From Pseudomonas mangrovi (GTDB lineage: Bacteria > Pseudomonadota > Gammaproteobacteria > Pseudomonadales > Pseudomonadaceae), in contig NZ_QASN01000006.1 of the NCBI RefSeq assembly GCF_003052585.1, positions 186,001 through 250,000 of the forward strand: 64,000 nt of DNA, given 5' to 3'. A program made the translations under genes and the position numbers. The notes below the pieces were generated by a model. That model made no database searches. It was given only the letters and a program-made list of their open reading frames with translations, and was not told the origin of the DNA. Positions 28,780 through 38,082 of this stretch are shown here, one piece after another; position 1 is the first letter of the stretch, and every line of letters begins with the position of its first letter.

Positions 28780-30780
28780 TCAGGCCTCCAGCTGACGGCG
28801 ACGCCGCGCCAGCCAACCCAGACCTAGCGCCGACAGCCCGAGCATCAGCCAGACGCTCGGCTCCGGGGTGCCGGGAATCGGCGTGCCGACCGCCAGATTG
28901 CTGACCCCTTGCGGTAAGGGCAACGGCTGCTTGACCGTGGCCGACGCCGCCGGATCGGGGTTGCGCACCACGTGATCCACCGCGATGAACGAGGTATAGG
29001 GGGTGAGCAGACTGTACTTCAGCCCCAGATCGAGAATCGCCTGGCTGTGCGCGTAGCCGCGCTCCAGGGTCTCCTGGTCGGTCAGCGTGGCGATCCGGTG
29101 ACGCGCCCAGAGATGCGCCAGCGCACGATTCTCGGCCACCGCCTGGGTCGCATCGATCGGCAGCTCGACCCGGTAAAGCCCGGCAGCACTGCGGCCCTCC
29201 ACCAGCAGGCTGCCGGTCGGTTCACCGCTCCACTTGCCGAACACCACCAGCGGACGCTGGGCGAACAGGTCCGGCAGTGCCGGCGGCTCGACCTCATGCA
29301 CCTGCAAGCCGTTGAAGCTGACCTGCGGATTGGCCAGCAGCGGCGCATCGATCATCTGCAGGAAGCGCTCGGCCTGGCGGTCGGCACCGGCCGGATCGAG
29401 GACGATGAAGGGCTCGCCCTGCCCCGCCCGCGCCAGCCCCTCGATCAGCTGGCGATTGACCGATGAGCCGATACCGAAGGCGAACAGGTTGGCCTTGTCG
29501 AGGTTCTCGCGGACCAGGGAGAAGGCTTCGCGCTCGATGGTCACATAGCCGTCGGTGACCACCACGAAGCTGCGCGCGCGCTCCGGGTCCGCCGGCAACG
29601 CCAGCGCCTGGCGCAGAGCGGGCAGCAACTCGGTGCCGCCTGAGCCCATTCGGGTGTTCAGCAGCGTCAGCGCACGCTGGATATTGGCCGGGGAAGCCGG
29701 CTGCGGTTCCGCGGCCAGGAAGCTGCTGCTGCCGGAGAACAGCAGCACGTTGAAACTGTCGGCCGGGCGCAGGCTGCCGAGCAGGCGCTCCATCAGCCGC
29801 TTGGTGGTATCCAGCGGAAAGCCGTGCATGGAGCCGGAGATATCCACCACGAAGATGTACTCGCGCGGCACCAGCTGTTCAGCAGCAACCTGCTGCGGCG
29901 GCGCCACCAGCGCCAGGAAGAAATTCTCCTCGGCACCGCGGGAGAGCAGCACGCCGCTGGCAAAATCGTCGCCGCCGAGCTGGTACTCGAGGACGAAGTC
30001 GCGATTGTTGGCGCCGCGCTTCTCGGCCAGCTCGATGTGCGCCTGGCTCGGCCGCTCCTTGCGTACCGACAGACGATGGCTGGGCGACTGGATCGCACCG
30101 AGCGCCACCGGTGACTGCAACTCGACCTGCAGTGTGAAGGCATCCGCCGGCAGCACCCCTTCGGCCAGATGCGGCGTGGCGACCCAGGGCTCGGCCTGGT
30201 GGCTCTCGCCATCCGGCGTGCCGTTGTAGCGCGGGCCGACCACCGTCGGAAAAACGAAACGATAGAGCCCGTCTTCCGGCAGCAGCAGCTCGGTGTAGCG
30301 CAGTTCGACATCCACCACATCGCCGGGAAGGATGTTGGCGACATTCATCTGGAACACATTCTCACGCTCCTGCTCGAGCAGGGCCGCGGTCTTGCCTGCG
30401 CTCTTGGCCTGCTGGAACTCGACCTTGGCCTTCTGCTTCTCGCGGATCTGCGCCTGCAGCTCGCGATCACCCAGGCGCACCGTCATGCCGTAGACCGCCG
30501 CCCGGGTCGAACCGGGAAACACATAGCGCGCCTCAAGCGGCCGGGTGCCCTCGTTGCGGTACTGCTGGATCACCCGCACGTCGGCGATCACACCCAGCAC
30601 CCGCGCCTCGACCCGGGTGGATTTCAGCGGCAGCCGGTCGAGCGCCGGATCCCCGCCTTCGATGGCGAAGTAGGGACTGTCGCCATGCTGGCCGGGCTGC
30701 GCCGTGCACAGGACCGGCAGCAGCAGACCACAAAGAAGCAACAGGCTGCGCACGCGGCAACGCAGGGACGGGATGGACAT
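28780..30780 (-). CDS. VIT and von Willebrand A domain protein with PEP-CTERM-like sorting tail
   Basis: 666 residues: signal peptide (about 1-27), VIT domain (about 45-175, PLKSTRVEARVLGVIADVRV), VWA domain (about 307-480) with the MIDAS motif DISGSM at Asp313 and VVTDGYVT, then a C-terminal tail PGTPEPSVWLMLGLSALG followed by LGWLARRRRQ. The tail has the PEP motif, hydrophobic helix and arginine cluster of an exosortase substrate. It precedes the exosortase gene with a one-base gap, and CGGAGG leads the ATG. It is likely a surface-attached metal-dependent adhesion or binding protein; the ligand is unknown. Confidence 0.85.
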   Translation of the reverse strand: MSIPSLRCRVRSLLLLCGLLLPVLCTAQPGQHGDSPYFAIEGGDPALDRLPLKSTRVEARVLGVIADVRVIQQYRNEGTRPLEARYVFPGSTRAAVYGMTVRLGDRELQAQIREKQKAKVEFQQAKSAGKTAALLEQERENVFQMNVANILPGDVVDVELRYTELLLPEDGLYRFVFPTVVGPRYNGTPDGESHQAEPWVATPHLAEGVLPADAFTLQVELQSPVALGAIQSPSHRLSVRKERPSQAHIELAEKRGANNRDFVLEYQLGGDDFASGVLLSRGAEENFFLALVAPPQQVAAEQLVPREYIFVVDISGSMHGFPLDTTKRLMERLLGSLRPADSFNVLLFSGSSSFLAAEPQPASPANIQRALTLLNTRMGSGGTELLPALRQALALPADPERARSFVVVTDGYVTIEREAFSLVRENLDKANLFAFGIGSSVNRQLIEGLARAGQGEPFIVLDPAGADRQAERFLQMIDAPLLANPQVSFNGLQVHEVEPPALPDLFAQRPLVVFGKWSGEPTGSLLVEGRSAAGLYRVELPIDATQAVAENRALAHLWARHRIATLTDQETLERGYAHSQAILDLGLKYSLLTPYTSFIAVDHVVRNPDPAASATVKQPLPLPQGVSNLAVGTPIPGTPEPSVWLMLGLSALGLGWLARRRRQLEA

Positions 30781-31335
30781 GGCAGGGCCTCCGAAGACGG
30801 GATTGATCGGAGACGATCCTGATGGCCTTTTGTGGAGTCAGCGTGGAGGGCCGGTGGAGATTAGGTGGAGTCTTTCTTCACAGGCTGCGAGCCGCCCGAG
30901 GCATCCCTCACCCGCCTTCGGCACCCTCTCCCGGAGGTAGAGGAAAAAGCCGTGCATGCTCGCAGCTCTTCGGAACCACACAGCGCCATCGCCCCACAGC
31001 TGTCCTTCTCCCTTCGGGAGAAGGTGGCGCGCAGCGGCGGATGAGGGAGACGTCGGCTGCACGCCGGCTGGCCTGTAGGGTGGATGGCGCTTTACCCATC
31101 CACCAGACAATCCCCGGTGGATGAACAAGGCGTCATCCACCCTACGGATGGAAAGACCCTGCACGCAGAGGCATCCCTCACCCGGAGGTAGAGGAAAAGC
31201 CGTGCATGCTCGCAGCGCTTCGGAACCACCCCGCGCCGTCGCCCCACAGCTGTCCTTCTCCCTCCGGGAGAAGGTGGCGCGCAGCGGCGGATGAGGGAGG
31301 CGACGGCGTGCAGGGTGCCGAGCGCAGGCATTGAA
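30781..31335. other. Repeat-filled intergenic region
   Basis: About 555 bases, the longest gene-free stretch in the window. 30900-31320 is an array of composite-repeat modules. The part next to the VIT/VWA gene (30781-30890) probably holds its promoter, but I cannot define it. Confidence 0.65.
30900..31320 (-). repeat. Composite intergenic repeat, double copy
   Basis: A module (CCCTCACCCGCCTTCGGCAC), B module (GCCCCACAGCTGTCCTTCTC, ending GGATGAGGGA) and C module (31075-31145, GTAGGGTGGATG...CATCCACCCTAC) occur in inverse orientation to the copy at 20047-20276. A second partial A plus B copy follows at about 31170-31300, so the unit has been partly duplicated in tandem. Confidence 0.85.
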
Positions 31336-32085
31336 TCAGTTGGTCATCTCGAACGGATCGCTGGCCGCGCCGGCCTGACGTACCTGCGCCTCGAGTTCGC
31401 TCTTGAGGGCGGGGTCGAGGCGCAGCTGGCGTGCCAGCTCCTCGAGGTAGGCGCGCTCCATGAAGTGTTCCTCGTCGACCATCAGCACGCTGGCCAGGTA
31501 CATCTCGGCGGCCATTTCCGGCGTGCTGGCGGCACGCGCGACTTCGGCCGGATCGAGCGGCTTGTTCAGCTCCGCTTCCAGCCAGCGGCGTGTCTCCAGA
31601 TCGTTGCCGGAGAGCTTGCCGAGTTCTTCCTCGAGCAGCTGACGCTCGCGTGCGTCGATGTGGCCGTCGGCCTTGGCGGCAGCCACCAGCGCGCGCAGGA
31701 TCGCCTGGCTGTGCTGCTCGACCTGGGGTGCCGGCAGGCGGTCGACAGTCTGCGGCTCGACCTGGGCGCCACCCTGCTGCGCCTGCCAGTTGCCATAGGC
31801 CTTGTACGCCAGCACGCCGAGCGCAGCCAGGCCGCCATAGGTCAGCACCTTGCCGCCCATCTTGCGCGCCTTCTTGCTGCCCAGTAGCAGGCCGAGGGCT
31901 CCCGCCCCCAGCATTCCACCACCGGCACCCGACAGCACGCTGCCCAGGCCACCGCCGGAGAGCATGTCGGAGAGGCCGCCAGCGGATTTCTGCGCAGGCC
32001 GCTGGGCGGGCTGACCGCCCTGCTGGCCGGCCAGCAGGTCCTTGCCGGACTTGAGCAGTTGGTCGAGCAGGCTCTTGGTTTTCAT
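31336..32085 (-). CDS. DUF533/TerB-like protein (YebE family)
   Basis: 249 residues; the ATG at 32085 has AAGGAG at the best spacing among three clustered starts. A glycine-rich, partly hydrophobic middle segment (about 38-98) is followed by a TerB-like helical domain (about 120-235) with the acidic AAKADGHIDARERQLLEEEL motif, which can bind metal. The family is a predicted inner-membrane-associated stress protein of uncertain role. It lies just downstream of the flavin reductase gene on the same strand, with almost no gap. Confidence 0.85.
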   Translation of the reverse strand: MKTKSLLDQLLKSGKDLLAGQQGGQPAQRPAQKSAGGLSDMLSGGGLGSVLSGAGGGMLGAGALGLLLGSKKARKMGGKVLTYGGLAALGVLAYKAYGNWQAQQGGAQVEPQTVDRLPAPQVEQHSQAILRALVAAAKADGHIDARERQLLEEELGKLSGNDLETRRWLEAELNKPLDPAEVARAASTPEMAAEMYLASVLMVDEEHFMERAYLEELARQLRLDPALKSELEAQVRQAGAASDPFEMTN

Positions 32086-32087
32086 CA

Positions 32088-33203
32088 TCACTCCTTGCGG
32101 GGTTGCTCTGTCAGGTTGCGAATGGGGGTGTCGCGGCGTGCCGCGCGCACGTACGGGGCGGGCCAGGGCACCGTCCGGTCGTTCAGCGCCTCGCCGGCGT
32201 GCAGCGGCCAGTAGGGATCGCGCAGCAGCTCGCGGGCCAGCAGGATCAGGTCTGCCTGGCCGGTGCGCAGGATGTGTTCGGCCTGCGCCGGCTCGGTGAT
32301 CAGGCCGACGGTGCCGGCGGCGATACCGGCCTCGCGGCGCACGCGCTCGGCGAACGGCGTCTGGTAGCCAGGCCCCAGCGGAATGTCGGCCTGGGCCGCG
32401 GTGCCGCCGGAGGACACGTCGACCAGGTCGACGCCGAGGGTTTTCAGGTGCCGCGCCAGCGCCACCGTCTCGTCCGGATTCCAGCCATCCTCGACCCAGT
32501 CGGTCGCCGACAGCCGCACGAACAGCGGCAGCTCCTGCGGCCAGACCGCGCGTACCGCCGCGCAGACCTGCAGCAGCAGGCGGATGCGATTGTCGAAGGA
32601 GCCGCCGTAGTCGTCCTGCCGCTGGTTGGAGAGCGGCGAGAGAAACTGGTGCAGCAGGTAGCCGTGCGCGGCGTGCACCTCGACCACCTTGAAGCCGGCA
32701 GCCAGGGCGCGTTCGGCGGCGCGCACGAAGGCCTCGATGACTGCCTCGATAGCGGTCTCATCGAGTACTTCGGGCAGGGCATGTTCGGGGTCGAAGGCAA
32801 TCGGCGACGGCGCGACCGGCGTCCAGCCCCCCGCCGCCAGAGGCACGCTGCCGTGACGGCCGAGCCAGGGTGCCCAGGTACTCGCCTTGCGCCCGGCATG
32901 CGCCAGCTGAATGCCGGCAACGGCACCCTGCTGTTCAATGAAACGGGTAATGCGGCGCAGCGGCTCGATCTGCTCGTCGCACCAAAGACCCAGGTCTTCC
33001 GGCGAGATGCGCCCTTCGGGCAGCACCGCCGTGGCCTCGACGATCACCAGGCCGGCGCCACCGACGGCGCGGCTGCCCAGATGAACCAGGTGCCAGTCGT
33101 TGGCCAGGCCTTCGCGGGCGGAGTACTGGCACATCGGCGACACCGCGATGCGATTGGGCAGGGTCAACTGACGCAGGGTCAGCGGCTGGAACAACTGGCT
33201 CAT
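32088..33203 (-). CDS. Old yellow enzyme family NADH:flavin oxidoreductase (XenA/YqjM-like)
   Basis: A 371-residue FMN TIM-barrel ene-reductase that reduces activated alkenes and nitro compounds with NAD(P)H. Motifs of the XenA/YqjM subgroup are present: SPMCQYSA with the FMN-tuning Cys, [11 protein letters not shown], the catalytic H-x-x-H type [19 protein letters not shown], and the DDYGGSF segment. The true substrate is unknown; a role in detoxifying electrophiles is usual. It may be cotranscribed with the DUF533 gene. Confidence 0.9.
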   Translation of the reverse strand: MSQLFQPLTLRQLTLPNRIAVSPMCQYSAREGLANDWHLVHLGSRAVGGAGLVIVEATAVLPEGRISPEDLGLWCDEQIEPLRRITRFIEQQGAVAGIQLAHAGRKASTWAPWLGRHGSVPLAAGGWTPVAPSPIAFDPEHALPEVLDETAIEAVIEAFVRAAERALAAGFKVVEVHAAHGYLLHQFLSPLSNQRQDDYGGSFDNRIRLLLQVCAAVRAVWPQELPLFVRLSATDWVEDGWNPDETVALARHLKTLGVDLVDVSSGGTAAQADIPLGPGYQTPFAERVRREAGIAAGTVGLITEPAQAEHILRTGQADLILLARELLRDPYWPLHAGEALNDRTVPWPAPYVRAARRDTPIRNLTEQPRKE

Positions 33204-33415
33204 GAAAACCTCGGCGGCGGGCGTGCTGATCAGAACCCGCCCGGCGCTCCCGGTTCAACCCCTGCACGGCGCTATTCTGTTGCCGTTTCATACCGCGCTG
33301 GCGAAATGCCCGCTGAGCGCGGGGCCGCAATAGCTGCCTGACCGACTGCCACGTCGGGGAACGCGCTGCCTTGCCTACTCAACGGCAACGCAGCGCGCAA
33401 AGGTGCCGCGGGCTT

Positions 33416-33829
33416 TCATCCCATGGGCGCGTAGTTGATCATCCAGGACACCCCGAAACGGTCCACCACTACGCCAAAGCGTTCGGCCCAGAAGGTCTTC
33501 TCCAGCGGCATCTGCACCTGACCGCCCTGCCCCAGCGCAGCGAACAGACGCTCGGCCTGCTCGGCCGAATCCACGCTGAGCGTCAGCGAGCAGCCCTGGA
33601 TGCCCGCATAGGGCTCGCCGTTTGAGCAATCGGTACCCATCAGCACCTGCTCACCGATGCGGATGCAGCCATGCATGATCCGGTCTCGATCCGCCTCGGC
33701 CGGTGGTGGCCCCTCGGGCGATTCCGAGTAGCGCAGCAACGCCTGCACGTCGCCGCCCAGGCACTCGGCATAGAAGGTGAAGGCAGCCTCGCAGTTGCCG
33801 TCGAAGAACAGATAGGCGTTGAGATTCAT
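33416..33829 (-). CDS. VOC-family protein, PhnB/3-demethylubiquinone-methyltransferase-like
   Basis: A 137-residue single-domain glyoxalase-fold protein starting MNLNAYLFFDGNCEAAFTFY. The PhnB-type pattern is clear (MHGCIRIGEQVLMGTD, EKTFWAERFGVVVDRFGVSW). The metal-site residues of true glyoxalases are not obvious, so enzymatic activity is uncertain. Its start overlaps the stop of the upstream YCII gene by four bases; such pairs often travel with an ECF sigma factor, which is absent here. Confidence 0.85.
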   Translation of the reverse strand: MNLNAYLFFDGNCEAAFTFYAECLGGDVQALLRYSESPEGPPPAEADRDRIMHGCIRIGEQVLMGTDCSNGEPYAGIQGCSLTLSVDSAEQAERLFAALGQGGQVQMPLEKTFWAERFGVVVDRFGVSWMINYAPMG

Positions 33830-34251
33830 CGAGCCACCTCCGCCAGCCGCGCAGCCAGTTGCTGTTCCTGCTCGCGCACCTCGTCGCTGGCAGTGGCGAA
33901 ATCTTCCATCTCGTTTAGCGGACGTATTTCCAGGGTGGCTTCATCGGGCATCGGCAGCGGGCAGCGCCGCGCCCATTCGATGGCCTCGTCCAGCGACGCC
34001 ACCTGCCACAGCCAGTAACCGGCGACCTGCTCGTTGCAGGGCAGGAACGGCCCCTGCTCCACCTGCGTACCCGCGTCGGACATGCGCACCCGGGCAGCCA
34101 CCGAGGTCGCTTTGAGACCACCGCCGTCGACCAGCACACCCGCATCGAACAGCGCCTGGTTGAACTGCCCCATTGCCGTCAGCAACGCCTCGCTGGGCAT
34201 CTCGCCCGCCTCCGACTGCGGGCTTGCCTTGATCAGAACCATGCAACGCAT
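33826..34251 (-). CDS. YCII-related (DGPF-type) protein
   Basis: 141 residues starting MRCMVLIKASPQSEAGEMPS, with the family segments DAGVLVDGGGLKATS, EQGPFLP and GYWLWQVASLDEAIEWARRCP. The fold is a ferredoxin-like dimer, and some members are associated with extracytoplasmic sigma factors as small sensors. The function is unknown. It forms a two-gene unit with the VOC gene through a four-base overlap. Confidence 0.85.
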   Translation of the reverse strand: MRCMVLIKASPQSEAGEMPSEALLTAMGQFNQALFDAGVLVDGGGLKATSVAARVRMSDAGTQVEQGPFLPCNEQVAGYWLWQVASLDEAIEWARRCPLPMPDEATLEIRPLNEMEDFATASDEVREQEQQLAARLAEVAR

Positions 34252-34354
34252 CTTTCGCCTCCTCGACTGAAGGCCACCGCTTCAACGCGGTGACTGTCTT
34301 CTGGTCGAACAGGGATAGGCGAAATCGACGACGTTACTGCACCGTTGGTCGGGT

Positions 34355-36064
34355 TCAGCGCGGCGCCAGATGGGTGACCAGCAGCTGCACGCTTTCCTGA
34401 CCGCGGAACTCGTTGAGATCCAGACGATAGGCAAGCTCCGCCCAGCGCACCTGCGGGTTGGGCCACAGCTCGCGGTCGACGTTGAAGGCGATGGCGTCCA
34501 GCTGCACGCTGCCGCATTCGCTCTTGAGCGTCATCTTCAGATGCCTTTCGCCGACCAGGCGCTGCTGCACCAGCTGGAACACGCCATGGAACAGCGGCTC
34601 GGGAAAATGCTGGCCCCAGGGGCCGGCATGGCGCAGGGCGCGGGCCAGTTCCAGATGGAATTCCTCGGCACCGAGCTGGCCGTCGGAGAGCAGCCGACCG
34701 GTGAGATCCTCGGCGCACAGCTGCCGCCGTACCTCGGCATCGAAAGCGGCGGCGAAGGCGCCGAAATGCGCCTGCGGCAAGGACAGCCCGGCCGCCATGG
34801 CGTGGCCGCCGAACTTGCTGATCAGCCCCGGATGACGCGCCGCCACCGCGTCCAGCGCGTCACGGATGTGCAGACCCGGAATCGAGCGCGCCGACCCCTT
34901 GAGCACACCCTCGCCGGCGTCGGCGAAGGCGATGGTCGGGCGGTGGTAGCGCTCCTTCAGGCGCGAGGCAAGGATGCCGATCACCCCCTGGTGCCAGTCG
35001 GCCTCGAACAGGCACAGGCCAAAGGGCAGGTCGTCCAGCGGCAGATCCTTGAGCTGGGCCAGCGCCTCGCGCTGCATGCCCTGCTCGATGGCCTTGCGAT
35101 CCTGATTGAGCTGATCCAGCTGTGCAGCCATGTCGTGCGCCAACGCCTCGTCCTCGCAGAGCAGGCACTCGATACCCAGGCTCATGTCGTCCAGGCGGCC
35201 GGCGGCATTCAGTCGCGGACCGAGGATGAAGCCCAGATCGCTGGAGGAAATCCGCGCGGCCTGCTTGCCGGCCACCTCCAGCACGGCCTTGAGGCCCGGC
35301 CGGGCGAAGCCCTTGCGGATCCGCGCCAGGCCCTGGCTGACCAGGATGCGGTTGTTGGCATCCAGCGGCACCACGTCGGCGACGCTGCCCAGGGCGACCA
35401 GATCCAGCAGCTCGGCGAGGTTCGGTTCGGCACGCGCGGCGAACCAGCCCAGCTCGCGCAGCCGCGCACGCAGCGCCAGCAGCACGTAGAAGATCACCCC
35501 GACGCCGGCCAGCGCCTTGCTCGGAAACTCGCAGCCGGGCTGGTTCGGGTTGACGATGGCATCGGCCGCCGGCAGTTGCGGGCCCGGCAGGTGGTGATCG
35601 GTGACCAGCACCTGCATGCCGGCCGCCCGTGCCGCCGCCACGCCCTCGACACTGGAGATGCCGTTGTCCACGGTGATCAGCAGGTCCGGGCGGCGCTCGC
35701 AGGCCACCGCGACGATTTCCGGGGTCAGGCCGTAGCCGAACTCGAAGCGGTTCGGCACCAGGTAATCGACCTGCGCCGCGCCGAGCATGCGCAAACCGAG
35801 CACCCCGACCGCACTGGCAGTGGCACCGTCGGCATCGAAATCGCCGACGATGAGAATTCGCGAGCGGCGCTCGAGCGCCTCGACCAGCAGCTCCACCGCG
35901 GCCTCGATACCCTTGAGCTGCTGGTACGGAATCAGCCGCGCCAGGCCCTTGTCCAGCTCCTCGGCCGAGCGTACCCCACGCGCGGCGTAGAGCCGGGTCA
36001 GCAACGGCGGCAGGTTGCCCAGATCAGGCAGTTGGGCAGGTAACGGGCGGGCTTCGATACGCAT
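34355..36064 (-). CDS. recJ: Single-stranded-DNA-specific exonuclease RecJ
   Basis: A 569-residue 5'-3' exonuclease used in recombination, mismatch and base-excision repair. The DHH-family metal motifs are intact: GDFDADGATA, TVDNGISS and VTDHHLPG, followed by the DHHA1 domain with GGHAMAAGLS. The ATG at 36064 is preferred over a TTG two codons earlier. Neither neighbour is a DNA-repair gene. Confidence 0.97.
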   Translation of the reverse strand: MRIEARPLPAQLPDLGNLPPLLTRLYAARGVRSAEELDKGLARLIPYQQLKGIEAAVELLVEALERRSRILIVGDFDADGATASAVGVLGLRMLGAAQVDYLVPNRFEFGYGLTPEIVAVACERRPDLLITVDNGISSVEGVAAARAAGMQVLVTDHHLPGPQLPAADAIVNPNQPGCEFPSKALAGVGVIFYVLLALRARLRELGWFAARAEPNLAELLDLVALGSVADVVPLDANNRILVSQGLARIRKGFARPGLKAVLEVAGKQAARISSSDLGFILGPRLNAAGRLDDMSLGIECLLCEDEALAHDMAAQLDQLNQDRKAIEQGMQREALAQLKDLPLDDLPFGLCLFEADWHQGVIGILASRLKERYHRPTIAFADAGEGVLKGSARSIPGLHIRDALDAVAARHPGLISKFGGHAMAAGLSLPQAHFGAFAAAFDAEVRRQLCAEDLTGRLLSDGQLGAEEFHLELARALRHAGPWGQHFPEPLFHGVFQLVQQRLVGERHLKMTLKSECGSVQLDAIAFNVDRELWPNPQVRWAELAYRLDLNEFRGQESVQLLVTHLAPR

Positions 36065-36212
36065 GGGCAAGGTGTCGCTTTTCAGATGAAGCCCGGATAT
36101 GACCCGGGACGATGGAACACAGACTCGCAGGCTGGACGAGGTTTCATCCGTCCACCACCTGCGCTCGCTCTGGTGGACGAAAAAAGCGTCCGTCCTACCG
36201 AACCCATCCGGC

Positions 36213-36752
36213 TCAGCGCTCGCCGGCCAGCCACTCCAGCGGAATCTCGTGCTGGCCGCGCTCGTCGGTGACGAACAGGCTGCCGTCGCTGATCATCACG
36301 CTCCAGTTCAGCGCGCGCGGCATGTCGCGCGCCAGGTTCTCCAGCGCCGCCTGCTCGACGCCGACCACATTGATGTTCTTCAGGCTGCGCACGCCGTCGA
36401 GCACCCGGGTCTGCCAGACCCGCAGGTTGCCATAGGCCACCAGGCTGAAGCGCTCGGTGCGCCGCGAGCACCAGGTAATGCGATCGGCATCCGGCTGACC
36501 GACTTCGATCCAGTGCAGCACCCGGTCATCCAGGCTCTTTTCCCACAGCGCCGGCTCGTCGACATCCGACAGGCCACGGCCGAACGACAGTTGCTCGTTG
36601 TAGAACAGCGCATAGGCGATCAGCCGCACCGCCAGCCGCTCTTCGGTTTCCGAAGGATGCCGGGCCACGGTGAAGCGCAGCAACTGGTAGACGCCGCGAT
36701 CGAGGTCGGTAAGGTTGATTTCGACTTTGTAGGTGGTGGCTTGCAGGGCCAT
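36213..36752 (-). CDS. yaeQ: YaeQ family protein
   Basis: A 179-residue protein with a full-length YaeQ match: MALQATTYKVEINLTDLDRG, HPSETEERLAVRLIAYALFY and DEPALWEKSLDDRVLHWIEVG. The fold is a PD-(D/E)XK nuclease-like variant and the conserved acidic residues (Glu, Asp...Glu, Lys) are kept, but no activity is established. It lies between recJ and a diguanylate cyclase gene, all on the same strand. Confidence 0.92.
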   Translation of the reverse strand: MALQATTYKVEINLTDLDRGVYQLLRFTVARHPSETEERLAVRLIAYALFYNEQLSFGRGLSDVDEPALWEKSLDDRVLHWIEVGQPDADRITWCSRRTERFSLVAYGNLRVWQTRVLDGVRSLKNINVVGVEQAALENLARDMPRALNWSVMISDGSLFVTDERGQHEIPLEWLAGER

Positions 36753-36787
36753 GGAGGCAGCTCGTCGCGGGCGAAGGGGGCGACAGT

Positions 36788-37969
36788 CTACCGGAAACGC
36801 CGGCGCCGTTCGGTCTGACCGACTTCGTTCAGCTGCACCTGCAGCTCGCTGAGCACCACTCGGTCACGGCCTTCGTGCTTGGCCTGGTACAGCGCGGCGT
36901 CCGCCAGCGACAGCAGACGCGACAGGTCCAGCCCGCCGATCGCCGCGGTGGCGATGCCGATGCTGGTGCTCAGCGGTCCCTGTTCGCGCACGCTGGCAGA
37001 AAAATCCTTGCGAATGCGCTCGGCCAGCGCCAGCGCTTCGCCGTGCTCGGCCTCGACCAGGCAGGCGAACTCCTCGCCCCCGATCCGCCCGAACACCGCG
37101 CCCGGGCCCATGTGCTGCACCAGCACCTCGGCAAAGCGTCGCAGCACCCAGTCACCGGCCGGATGACCGAGGCGGTCGTTGACCTGCTTGAAGTTGTCCA
37201 GGTCGCACAGCAACAGGGCCAGTCGTCGCGGCTCGCCGGCACTGCGCTCGAGCAGCTGCTGGGCGGCCTGGGTAAAGGCCCGACGATTGCCGATGCCGGT
37301 CAGCGCATCGGTCAGCGAGGCCTCGCGGTAGTGCGCCTCGGCGCGCTCCTTGACCATCGACAGGGTGATGAAGCCGGCGCCCACCGCGTAGAGCATGCTC
37401 TCGATCACCACGACGGCGAAAAACGCGCTGCTGCTGGAAGCGCCCAGCGGCGCACCCGGATCGAGAAACAGCCGCACGCTGTAGAAGCCGCCGTGACAGG
37501 CCATCAGTACCAGTGCCGGGGCAATGGATACGTCCAGTTGCCAGCGGCTGCGCCACAGTTCGGACGCGGAGGCGAGCATGTAGGCGATGACCAGCAGCGA
37601 ATACAGCGGCACGCGCAGTTCGACCGAGTCATAGAAGGTCGGCCAGAGACACAACAGCGTCCACAGCAGCGGCCCCGCGAGCAGCCCGGGCCAGTAAAGC
37701 GGACGACCGGCGAATACCCGCATGGTCGTCCAGTGCATCGCGGTGGCCAGCAACAGGATGATGTTGCCGAGAATGATCGGCACGTAGTCGAAGCCCATGC
37801 CGCGCAGCGCGTTCATGATGATCCCGGGTACCGCCAGCAACAGCAGCGCGCCCATCCACAGGAGGGTGCGCTCCTCTCGTCCGCGCCACCAGCTGTAAAG
37901 CAGCAGCGCTCCGGAAAGGCTCATGACCAGAGCGTTGGCCACTAGCAGCGTGGGAGTATGCAGGCCCAT
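36788..37969 (-). CDS. Membrane-bound diguanylate cyclase (GGDEF)
   Basis: A 393-residue protein starting at ATG 37969 (MGLHTPTLLVAN). Seven or so hydrophobic helices occupy residues 8-215, followed by a GGDEF domain from about 230. The catalytic loop is IGGEEF, consistent with an active cyclase. The I-site position five residues upstream reads GPGA, not RxxD, so product inhibition is not expected, unlike the cyclase at 14460. The sensor domain is not a family I recognise. Confidence 0.88.
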   Translation of the reverse strand: MGLHTPTLLVANALVMSLSGALLLYSWWRGREERTLLWMGALLLLAVPGIIMNALRGMGFDYVPIILGNIILLLATAMHWTTMRVFAGRPLYWPGLLAGPLLWTLLCLWPTFYDSVELRVPLYSLLVIAYMLASASELWRSRWQLDVSIAPALVLMACHGGFYSVRLFLDPGAPLGASSSSAFFAVVVIESMLYAVGAGFITLSMVKERAEAHYREASLTDALTGIGNRRAFTQAAQQLLERSAGEPRRLALLLCDLDNFKQVNDRLGHPAGDWVLRRFAEVLVQHMGPGAVFGRIGGEEFACLVEAEHGEALALAERIRKDFSASVREQGPLSTSIGIATAAIGGLDLSRLLSLADAALYQAKHEGRDRVVLSELQVQLNEVGQTERRRRFR

Positions 37970-38082
37970 CGGAACTCTCGGACGCGGGGGCGAAGGAAGG
38001 CGGCGAGTATAGCAATGTGCCTGCATCGAAAACGATCGCAACTGGTCAGGATTTGCGCGCCCACTCGCCCGCAGCCGCCGCT

